The notes under the pieces are model-generated. The model did not search any database, was not told the DNA's origin, and worked only from the letters and a program-made list of their open reading frames with translations. Made by a program: the position numbers and the translations under genes. Positions 27,838-34,490 of a stretch of 34,490 nt of DNA are shown piece by piece (the stretch's first letter is position 1; each line of letters starts with the position of its first letter). Origin of the DNA: CAYMUC01 sp964393535 (GTDB lineage Bacteria > Actinomycetota > Acidimicrobiia > Acidimicrobiales > Ilumatobacteraceae). Location: assembly GCA_964393535.1 (NCBI GenBank), contig CAYMUC010000019.1, positions 1-34,490 of the forward strand. The letters are read 5' to 3'.

Positions 27838-30664
27838 CTCCGAGGGTCATGGCACACCAGAACGAGAACTCGTAGGTACCCGGCGCGATCCGGTACTGCG
27901 GTGCCACATCGGGGCCGCAGCTGGCGGTGCCCACACCACGATGCGCCACATCGACGTGCACCCAGAGGCCGCCATCGGGTGCGAGGTCGTCGGCGTTGGC
28001 TGCCGCGTACAACTGCTCGCTGCTGTGGCGCATCACCGCCATGTGCAGGGCGTGCGGCTGCTGGGCGCAGACCCACAGCGTGTCGCCCGTGGTCGGATCG
28101 GTGCAGGCCAACCATCGGGTGTCGGTACGCAGGCCATAGTCCTGTGGCACCAGATAGGGCAGCGTGTCGACGGGCTGGTCCCACGTACCCAGCAGGGACC
28201 CGCGATGTCGGTCGGGGTAGTTCTCTCCCGGTCCACGGCCGTACCAACGCAGGTGATCGAAGCGTGCGGGTATGGCCCAGCGCACCCCCACACGAGCCAC
28301 GTCGTCCAGGTGATCGGGCACCTCCATGCGCCAGGTGTGCAGGTGTCCGCCGTCGCGTTCGGTGACCGTCCCCGTGCAGTCGATCAGGTCGGCGGCTGGG
28401 CGCTCGTGCAGCCCGGCCGCAGTCCACCGTTCCAGGGCACGCCCTCCCACCCCCATCGCCAACCACGAACGTTCCATCAACTTGAAGCCGTCGTTGTCGA
28501 CCGGGGCACGCCACAACATCGGCTCGGGTGCGGTCAGTGCGATGACATCGGGCGACACGACGGCGACGCGGGGTAGGGGTGCGGGCACCGGGCCGCTGCT
28601 CGTCGACAACACCGCCTGATCCCAGGCGCATCGGTGACCGGTCGGCGCGAACCATGTGACCGTCACCACCACCTCGGCGTCGTCGGTGGGCAGCAACGCC
28701 GCCAGCTCGGGCGGCATGGCAACCGTGACGCTGGTGTGGGGTTCGACGTCGGGAACCTCAAGTTCGCCGGTGCCTACCAGGTGGCCGTCGTGGAGCACCT
28801 CCCACCGGGCCACCAGCTCGTCGAGCCCGACGAACGAGCGTCGACTGGTCACCGTGATCGCATCGCGGGTGATCTCGACGGTCACCGGTCGATACACCCA
28901 GGCCACCTCGGTCATCGCCGGATGCGGAACACCCTCGGCGCTCACCAGGCCGTCGGCCACGAAGTTGGCGTCGTTCGGTTCATCGCCGAAGTCGCCGCCA
29001 ACGCACAGGCGCCCCGAGCCATCGGGTGCACGCAGGCCGTGATCCTTCCACTCCCAGATGAACCCGCCCTGCAGTCCCGGGGTGCGGGTGATCACGTCCC
29101 AGTAGTCGGCCAACGACCCGTTCGAGTTGCCCATGGCATGGCTGTACTCGCACATGATCAGCGGTCGGTCGCCCAGGCCGTCACGTCCGTACCGTTCGAT
29201 GGCGTCGATCGACGGATACATGGGGCACACCAGATCGGTGACCGTGCGGCCGCCGTCGATCCAGTGCTCGTCGTCCTGTGTCACCGCCCCCTCATAGTGC
29301 AGGGGTCGGCTGGGGTCGCTGCGGCGTATCCACCCGGCCAGGGCGTCATGGTTGGGGCCGTCACCGGTTTCGTTCCCCAGGCTCCAGGCGATGATGCAGG
29401 GGTGATTGCGGTCGCGCTGCACCATGCGCGCACCGCGTTCCAGGAACGCCGAGCGGTAGCGCTCGTCGCCGCACAGCGAGGTGTGGAACGCGTGCCCCTC
29501 GATGTTGGCCTCGTCGATCACGTAGAAACCCAACTCGTCACACAGGTCGTAGAAGCGGTGATGGTTGGGGTAGTGGGCGGTGCGTATGGCGTTGATGTTG
29601 TGGGCCCTCATGGTCGCAAGGTCGGCGCGCATGTCGGCCTCGGTCACCGCCGCCCCGCGGTCGGGGTGATGTTCGTGGCGGTTCACCCCGAAGATCCACA
29701 CCGGCGCGCCGTTCACCAGCAGATGACGGTCGCGCACCTCGACGCGGCGGAACCCGCACCGCGTCTCGACATGGTCCAGCGCAACCCCGTCGGCGTCCAA
29801 CAACTCGACGTGCACCCGGTACAACGCCGGCGTCTCGGCCGACCATGGTTGCGCTGCGGACATGGTGATGTGGTGGCGGGTGCGATGGGGAGCATCGCTG
29901 ACGGCGACGGTGGTGCCCTCGGGGTCGAGCAGCGACACACGGGTGCTCCAGCCGCCGGTCAGCCAGCCGCCGGGCGGAGCGTCCAGATCGCAACTGACGG
30001 TCAGGTCGCCCTGCCCCGTGGCGGCGTCGTAGTCGGCGTCGCACACGATGTCGCGTACGTGCACCGGCGGCCGGGCCTCCAGTACCACCGACCGATGCAG
30101 GCCGGCCATCCACCACTTGTCCTGATCTTCGATGTAGCTGTGGGCGCTGTAGCGCAGTACCACGATGGCCAGTTGCGCCGGCCCGGGCGATCCGGCCAGG
30201 TGGGGGGTCAGTTCGTACTCGCTGGGGAGCCGACTGTCGGTGCCGTAGCCCACGAACCCGCCGTCGAGGAACACGGCGTGAACACTGTCGGCTCCCTCGA
30301 TGCGCAGGAACACCCGCATGCCGGTCCAGGGCACGTCGACGGAACGTCGGTAGACCGCCGTGGGGCACCGTACCGGTAGCTCGGGCGGCAGGTTTGGGAA
30401 CGGCATCACCACGTTGGTGTAGTGGGGCAGGTCGACGGTGCCCTGCAGCGTCCAGTTGCCGGGCACCTCCACGGTCTGCTCCAGGGGTCGGTCGCCGAGC
30501 GTCTCGGCCGGCACGTGGTCGGGGTGGTCCCAGCGCTCGAACTGCCAGTCGCCGTCCAGCGAGATCGCATCGGTGCGAGCAAGCGGTGTGTGCATGCGGC
30601 ACCGGTTGATGCCATTCACGGTCGGATCGGTCCAGGGGCGCAGCGCGCCGACCACGGGCAGCAT
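27818..30664 (-). CDS. lacZ: Beta-galactosidase (GH2, LacZ type)
   Basis: A 948-residue GH2 enzyme with the full LacZ architecture. The sugar-binding domain has 'VPGNWTLQG' and 'YSAHSYIEDQDKWWMAGLHR'. An Ig-like domain precedes the TIM barrel, which has acid/base E432 in 'SLGNETG' and nucleophile E506 in 'MCEYSHAMGNSNG'. The C-terminal LacZ domain has 'WYGRGPGENYPDR'. It hydrolyses beta-galactosides such as lactose to galactose. No signal peptide is present, so the substrate must be imported, yet no transporter lies in the operon. It starts 3 nt after the galT stop and overlaps galK, indicating one transcript. Confidence 0.96.
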   Translation of the reverse strand: MLPVVGALRPWTDPTVNGINRCRMHTPLARTDAISLDGDWQFERWDHPDHVPAETLGDRPLEQTVEVPGNWTLQGTVDLPHYTNVVMPFPNLPPELPVRCPTAVYRRSVDVPWTGMRVFLRIEGADSVHAVFLDGGFVGYGTDSRLPSEYELTPHLAGSPGPAQLAIVVLRYSAHSYIEDQDKWWMAGLHRSVVLEARPPVHVRDIVCDADYDAATGQGDLTVSCDLDAPPGGWLTGGWSTRVSLLDPEGTTVAVSDAPHRTRHHITMSAAQPWSAETPALYRVHVELLDADGVALDHVETRCGFRRVEVRDRHLLVNGAPVWIFGVNRHEHHPDRGAAVTEADMRADLATMRAHNINAIRTAHYPNHHRFYDLCDELGFYVIDEANIEGHAFHTSLCGDERYRSAFLERGARMVQRDRNHPCIIAWSLGNETGDGPNHDALAGWIRRSDPSRPLHYEGAVTQDDEHWIDGGRTVTDLVCPMYPSIDAIERYGRDGLGDRPLIMCEYSHAMGNSNGSLADYWDVITRTPGLQGGFIWEWKDHGLRAPDGSGRLCVGGDFGDEPNDANFVADGLVSAEGVPHPAMTEVAWVYRPVTVEITRDAITVTSRRSFVGLDELVARWEVLHDGHLVGTGELEVPDVEPHTSVTVAMPPELAALLPTDDAEVVVTVTWFAPTGHRCAWDQAVLSTSSGPVPAPLPRVAVVSPDVIALTAPEPMLWRAPVDNDGFKLMERSWLAMGVGGRALERWTAAGLHERPAADLIDCTGTVTERDGGHLHTWRMEVPDHLDDVARVGVRWAIPARFDHLRWYGRGPGENYPDRHRGSLLGTWDQPVDTLPYLVPQDYGLRTDTRWLACTDPTTGDTLWVCAQQPHALHMAVMRHSSEQLYAAANADDLAPDGGLWVHVDVAHRGVGTASCGPDVAPQYRIAPGTYEFSFWCAMTLGGGRAEP

Positions 30665-30667
30665 CGG

Positions 30668-31522
30668 TCAGTTCACTCCGGGCAGGGCCCGTAGGCGAGC
30701 GGCGAGATCCTCGGGCACCACTGGGTTGAAGTATTCACCTGCGGCAACCTCGGCGGCGGCGATGTAACGCTGTACTCCGGCGGAACGCCACGGCGACACG
30801 ATCTCGATGTTGAGCCAGGCGTCGGGGTGCGAACCATCGAAGGGCCGTTGGTTCAGCCACAGCATGTAGGGAAGCGGTCGGTCGAACAGTTGGTCCAGTC
30901 GGGCCAGCACATCCACCAACATGGCGGCGAGTTCGTCACGCAGCGAGTCCGCGGCCACGGTCAGGTCGCCGACGCGCAAGGTGGGTGCCAACGTCACCTC
31001 CAACGGATACACCGGCGCGTGGGGCACAGCACAGGTCCACGACCCGGTGGTGCACACCAGTCGGTCGCCGGGGTCGGGATCGGGATACCACCCGGCCACA
31101 AGCCGGCGGGCGGGACGTTCGGGCACACGGTCGTAGGCGTAGATCTGGCCGTGGGGATGGGCGATGGTGGCACCCACGTCGGGTCCGCGGTTCTCGAACA
31201 CCAACACGTAGGCCACGTCGGCGCGCGACCCGAGGGCAGCTGTGCGTTCGGCCCACAGGTCGATCACTCGGCGTACTCCGGCCGTACCGAGCGACCACAG
31301 CGTGGCGTGGTGATCGGGGGTGTACAGCACCACTTCACAGCGGCTGTCGGGCATGGCCGGCCACCGGTTGGGGAACCAACGCACGTCGTAGGGATCGGGT
31401 GCTTCCAGGCCGCCGACGCAGAACGGGCAGCCGGTGTCGGGCAGGTTGGGACGGGTCTGGCGACCGCCGACCACATGCACTCGGGTGCCGAGGAAGGGAT
31501 CGGTGCGCAGGTCTGGGTTCAC
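30668..31522 (-). CDS. galT: Galactose-1-phosphate uridylyltransferase
   Basis: A 284-residue HIT-superfamily enzyme. The zinc pair is 'CPFC' (32-35), the substrate loop 'WFPNRWPA', and the catalytic motif 'HPHGQ' (122-126) with nucleophile H124. It is shorter than E. coli GalT (about 348 residues), as in many actinobacteria. It exchanges UMP between UDP-glucose and galactose-1-phosphate. The start is GTG 31522, one base after the double-TetR stop, so translation is probably coupled. GalE, needed to recycle UDP-galactose, is absent from this window. Confidence 0.94.
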   Translation of the reverse strand: MNPDLRTDPFLGTRVHVVGGRQTRPNLPDTGCPFCVGGLEAPDPYDVRWFPNRWPAMPDSRCEVVLYTPDHHATLWSLGTAGVRRVIDLWAERTAALGSRADVAYVLVFENRGPDVGATIAHPHGQIYAYDRVPERPARRLVAGWYPDPDPGDRLVCTTGSWTCAVPHAPVYPLEVTLAPTLRVGDLTVAADSLRDELAAMLVDVLARLDQLFDRPLPYMLWLNQRPFDGSHPDAWLNIEIVSPWRSAGVQRYIAAAEVAAGEYFNPVVPEDLAARLRALPGVN

Positions 31523-31523
31523 G

Positions 31524-32672
31524 TCAGATCTGGTCGTGATAGTTGCGCAGACCGTTGCTGATGGGCCCGAGCAGTGGGAGTTCGTCGAGTCCGTCCACCA
31601 GACAGGCCAGGAGCATGTAGCCGTAGTAGGGGCCGGTGATGGTGTGCGCGGTGAACTCGGCCAGGGCCTCTTCGCGGCGAGCCTTCAGGGCAAGATCCAG
31701 CCGAAGCCCCCACAGCGTGCGATGGTCGGCGCGAAGCAACTCCCGAACCCACATGGTCTGGGTGACAGCGTCGCCGAGTTCGGCGCGCAGTGCTTCGAAG
31801 GCCGCGTCCATCTCGGCGGGGGTGAGCAGCATCGTCCGCGCCGCGTGTGCCACCAGGTGGGCCTTGTCGGCGTGACGCGCCGTGACCGCGCCGACACTCA
31901 CACCTGCGCGTTCGGTGATGCGCGCCATGGTGGCACGGCGGTATCCCCTGGTGGCCAGGACGCCCATGGTGGCAAGCACGATCGCTGCGTCGTAGGGATC
32001 GTCCGTGGCCAGCGCACGAGTCCACGTGACATCAGGGGGAAGGGGAGGCACCGGTGTCGGCTCGGCCTGTTCCAGCGTCTGGTACAAGCCCTTGGTGAAC
32101 GGTACGTGGACCTCGGCCACGTCGCGAACAAGTTCGTGGTAACCCAGAGCGAAGGCGAACATGATGCCGGTCATCACGACGTCAGCAGCTCGCCGGTGGG
32201 AATCGGTGTCGTCGAAGGCCTGGTCGAGGATGCGTCGGGCATCAGAGCGCACCACGGGGGCGAGTTCATGGTCGAACATCGACGCAACCAGCATTTCGAC
32301 CGTCGCCTGCAGTTCCGCCGACGGCTTCGTCCAGCAGCGCAGTGCGGCCACGATGGTGGCGTCGTCGCCGGTGCGCAGGCCGTCGAGCGTGGACGTGACC
32401 GCTGTGGCGAACGCCGGCCCGAGCGTGTGCTGCCAGAGGTCGTTGCCCAGTTCGGCCACGCTGTGCGCACGCGCACGCACCACGGTGGGGGAGAAGTCTG
32501 CGTGGCTGGCCAATCCGGCCATGGTGACGCCGTCCCACCCGCGCTGCGTGATCACCTCGAGCAGGGCCTCGCGAAGCCGTAGGTCGTTGTTGACAGCCCG
32601 TGTGGAGCGTCGCCGCTTGGGCACGGTGTAGTCGGCTCGAAAGGCCGCCCGGAGCTCGTCGAGGTCGTTCAT
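31524..32672 (-). CDS. Tandem double-TetR transcriptional regulator
   Basis: A 382-residue protein made of two TetR-like halves. The first HTH is at about 33-78 ('REALLEVITQRGWDGVTMAGLASHADFSP' with its recognition helix). It is followed by an effector-type helical region, a Pro-rich linker ('PTPVPPLPPDV', 206-214), and a second HTH at about 229-275 ('LATRGYRRATMARITERAGVSVGAV'). A second effector region ends the protein. TetR proteins normally dimerise; a fused pair could bind as one chain or carry two DNA specificities. It lies between the LuxR-type gene (32-nt gap holding a perfect palindrome) and galT (1-nt gap). Control of the lac/gal operon is likely, with the sugar or a P450 substrate as effector. 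Confidence 0.85.
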   Translation of the reverse strand: MNDLDELRAAFRADYTVPKRRRSTRAVNNDLRLREALLEVITQRGWDGVTMAGLASHADFSPTVVRARAHSVAELGNDLWQHTLGPAFATAVTSTLDGLRTGDDATIVAALRCWTKPSAELQATVEMLVASMFDHELAPVVRSDARRILDQAFDDTDSHRRAADVVMTGIMFAFALGYHELVRDVAEVHVPFTKGLYQTLEQAEPTPVPPLPPDVTWTRALATDDPYDAAIVLATMGVLATRGYRRATMARITERAGVSVGAVTARHADKAHLVAHAARTMLLTPAEMDAAFEALRAELGDAVTQTMWVRELLRADHRTLWGLRLDLALKARREEALAEFTAHTITGPYYGYMLLACLVDGLDELPLLGPISNGLRNYHDQI

Positions 32673-32680
32673 GGCTGACG

Positions 32681-32703
32681 CGGGCGACGATAGCCGTCGC
32701 CCG
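32681..32703. promoter_or_regulatory. Perfect 8-7-8 palindrome between two regulators
   Basis: CGGGCGAC at 32681-32688 and GTCGCCCG at 32696-32703 are perfect inverted copies around a 7-bp spacer. It fills almost the entire gap between the LuxR-type stop (32705) and the double-TetR start (32672). As DNA it is a good size for a TetR-type operator. As RNA it forms an 8-bp G+C-rich hairpin right after the stop codon and before the next start. No U-run follows, so plain termination is less likely than attenuation, mRNA processing or operator function. Confidence 0.55.
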
Positions 32704-32704
32704 A

Positions 32705-34420
32705 CTACATCAGGCCCCGCTCCTGAACGGCGGCGACCAGTGCGGTGCGGGTGCGCACACCCATGAGGTCGTACATGCCCGAGAGCGTCTGACGGATCGT
32801 CGACACACTGAAATGCAGTGCTTCGGCGATCTCGGCGTTGGTGAGGCCCTCGGTCACGAGACGCAGAACGTCGCGCTGGCGTGGGTTCAGTGGGGTCGGA
32901 GTCTCGAGATGGTCGCCGTGGGTCGCCAAGTGGCTGATGCGCTCGAGGGTTCGCTGATCGCTCATGATCCTGGCGACCGCCACGGCGCGTGCCGCGTGCG
33001 ACCGGGTGGCTGCTGCAGTTCCCACCAGGTGATGCAGTTGGGCCAGCCAGGCGTCGACCGGCCCGTCGTACCACCAGCCGTTGCTGTCCACCGACCCGTG
33101 CTCTCGGTACGGTGTCAGCACCTCGATGAGGCGTCGCGCCATCGACTGGTCGCCGAGTTGCACTGCTGTCGCAGCAAGGCGAGTGCACACCAGCAGCAGA
33201 CTCGATTCGGTATCGAGGCGAGTGAGTGCTCGGTGGCACAGTCGGCGAGCGATGTCCTGGTCCCCCACTCGTGCGTGGGCGTAGGCGACACCGGCCAGGG
33301 CGATGGGATTCTGCATCACCGGCTCCCCGGAGATGAGCGTCATCATCGCCAGCCCGTCGGGATCATCCTTGGTGACGATCATCTGACCGGCGAGGAACAG
33401 GTCTCCCGCACCCCAACCGGGAAGGTGTGCCGTGGCGGCGAGCTCAGTGCATCGTTGCCGGACGGTCTCAGCCGTACCGTGGTCGCCGTCCACCCTGGCG
33501 CGTCCGGCGACCAGCATCAGCGCTCGCCAGCGCAGACGAGGATTACCGTCGCGCTCGGCGATCCAGCGCACCAATGCCACGGTGCGGTCATACGTGATGC
33601 GGTCACCCGCCTCCATCGCGTCCACCGCCAACCACACGCCTGCATCAACCTGGAACGACGGATGGTGCAGCCGCTGGGCGAGGTCGAACGCGTCCTGCGA
33701 CGCTGCGCGGCGTCGTGCGAGGTGCTCCGGACCGCGATGTGTACCGCGCCACGCCAGAAGTGCGAGTAGACGAGTCTGTTCGTCGAGACCCATCGACCGT
33801 GCGAGCGCATCGTCAGCCAAGGGCTGCGCCACCCCGGGCCGGGTGATCCACGCGACCTGCTCTCCGCCGGTCTCCCACAGCGGCAGGCGCATCTCCACCA
33901 GAGCCCGCGCCGCTGTCACCATCACGCTCTCGTCGGGGTTCAGAGGCAGGCTCGCGGCTCGCAGGAGAAAGCCTGCGGCCCGTTCGTCGCCCGCGTACCA
34001 GTCGACGGGAAGCGCGTACAGCACGGCGGCCTGGGCGACGAGCGCAGGGTCGTTGCCCAGAGTGCCCAGCGACACGGCCCGAGCCAGATGCCTGCGAGCC
34101 TCGTCCACTCGGCCGGTGCCGTCGATTGCCGCAGCGAGCCGGCAGAGACGTCTGCCAATGGCACCATGGTCGCTGCTGATATCGACACTGTCGGCGTAGG
34201 CGAGCAGTTCGGCCGCGTCGTCGTAGGCGCCGATAGAGAGGCTCAGTTCGCCGGTGCGGTCCAGCAGTTCCACCAGTTCGGCCGCTGCCAGGGCGGGGCC
34301 GGCGAGACGAGCGTGGTGCAGCACCTCGGTGTGATGGTCGGGCCCCATGGCGGCCAGGCGACGAGCGGTCTCGGCATGAACCGTGAGTTGTTCGTCGCTG
34401 AACGTACTGAACCCGGTCAT
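32705..34420 (-). CDS. LuxR/GerE-type regulator with TPR-like N-terminus
   Basis: A 571-residue protein. The last 62 residues form a GerE/LuxR helix-turn-helix ('LNPRQRDVLRLVTEGLTNAE', then 'IAEALHFSVSTIRQTL'). The rest is helical, with TPR-like pairs rich in Ala and Leu. No Walker A ATP-binding motif is seen, unlike MalT/LAL regulators, so it resembles a MalT-type protein without its ATPase part. It is the first gene of the lac/gal operon. A AGGAAAGAG ribosome site precedes ATG 34420. It probably activates the operon in response to a ligand or partner bound by the helical region; the signal is unknown. Confidence 0.88.
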   Translation of the reverse strand: MTGFSTFSDEQLTVHAETARRLAAMGPDHHTEVLHHARLAGPALAAAELVELLDRTGELSLSIGAYDDAAELLAYADSVDISSDHGAIGRRLCRLAAAIDGTGRVDEARRHLARAVSLGTLGNDPALVAQAAVLYALPVDWYAGDERAAGFLLRAASLPLNPDESVMVTAARALVEMRLPLWETGGEQVAWITRPGVAQPLADDALARSMGLDEQTRLLALLAWRGTHRGPEHLARRRAASQDAFDLAQRLHHPSFQVDAGVWLAVDAMEAGDRITYDRTVALVRWIAERDGNPRLRWRALMLVAGRARVDGDHGTAETVRQRCTELAATAHLPGWGAGDLFLAGQMIVTKDDPDGLAMMTLISGEPVMQNPIALAGVAYAHARVGDQDIARRLCHRALTRLDTESSLLLVCTRLAATAVQLGDQSMARRLIEVLTPYREHGSVDSNGWWYDGPVDAWLAQLHHLVGTAAATRSHAARAVAVARIMSDQRTLERISHLATHGDHLETPTPLNPRQRDVLRLVTEGLTNAEIAEALHFSVSTIRQTLSGMYDLMGVRTRTALVAAVQERGLM

Positions 34421-34450
34421 CCGGCTCTTTCCTGGTCGGTGGGTCTCCCA

Positions 34451-34479
34451 AGAGTAGTAGCGAGAACCGTGAAGAACAA
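34451..34479 (-). promoter_or_regulatory. Candidate promoter of the LuxR/lac-gal operon
   Basis: On the minus strand, TTGTTC (34479-34474) and TACTCT (34456-34451) are separated by exactly 17 bp, close to the -35/-10 pattern of a sigma-70-type factor. Transcription would begin about 25 nt before ATG 34420. The area is AT-rich compared with its surroundings. The pattern match is moderate, not perfect. Confidence 0.45.
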
Positions 34480-34490
34480 GGTGTGTTTTT

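Noticed and set aside
28634..30379. A 581-codon plus-strand open frame
   Set aside because: It is antisense to lacZ, which carries both catalytic Glu residues. The frame has no recognisable domain.
31524..33239. The double-TetR protein extended to 571 residues
   Set aside because: The extra 189 residues would overlap the LuxR-type HTH coding region in another frame and show no domain. ATG 32672 starts just before the first HTH.
1..34490. CRISPR arrays, tRNA or rRNA genes and tandem repeats
   Set aside because: Looked for on both strands; no repeated spacer units, cloverleaf or rRNA-like stretches were seen, and almost all bases are accounted for by protein genes.

Overview
This window looks like chromosomal DNA from a high-GC actinobacterium. 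It is densely packed with genes, has many 1-4 nt gene overlaps, and uses GTG and TTG starts freely. The gene content (an F420-type luciferase-like oxidoreductase, CaiB/BaiF CoA transferase, Rieske oxygenase, KstD-like flavoprotein, P450, IclR and TetR regulators, thiolase) fits an environmental actinobacterium, possibly of the Acidimicrobiia. The taxon is an inference from content and style, not from a marker gene. I found no rRNA, tRNA, CRISPR array, insertion sequence or phage gene. No gene-free stretch exceeds about 150 bases.

Layout from left to right. 1-2762 (minus) is an operon: Cys-based phosphatase, thiolase and an MFS transporter cut by the left edge. It diverges from a KstD/fumarate-reductase-type flavoprotein (2854-4497, plus), which meets a soluble histidine kinase (4494-5192, minus) tail to tail. 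An SDR follows (5336-6289, plus). Next comes an arsenic operon (6342-9281, plus): an ArsR-ArsC fusion, an arsenate-type GAPDH and ArsJ. An AlkB-type dioxygenase and an MtfA-type metallopeptidase (9238-10667, minus) diverge from an LLM oxidoreductase (10709-11608). Then follow a Rieske oxygenase (11695-13122), an IclR regulator (minus), an alpha/beta hydrolase, a MetE-like protein (minus), and a VOC protein / CoA transferase / citryl-CoA-lyase-like operon (15846-18381). A four-helix membrane protein (18469-19032) ends at a strong hairpin.

The most unusual unit is on the minus strand at 24718-19109: acyl-CoA synthetase, E1-alpha, E1-beta, E2 and a free-standing acyl carrier protein, all joined by 4-nt start/stop overlaps, with a methyltransferase behind. 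The E2 has a single lipoyl domain and no visible E3-binding domain, and there is no E3 gene. The likely reading is a 2-oxoacid-dehydrogenase-like machine that delivers an acyl group to an ACP.

A VapBC toxin-antitoxin pair (24835-25448, plus) follows. The right end (34420-25453, minus) is a beta-galactoside/galactose operon: a LuxR-type regulator, a tandem double-TetR regulator, galT, lacZ, galK and a terminal cytochrome P450. It has no galE and no transporter. A perfect 8-7-8 hairpin/palindrome lies between the two regulators and is a candidate operator or RNA switch point.
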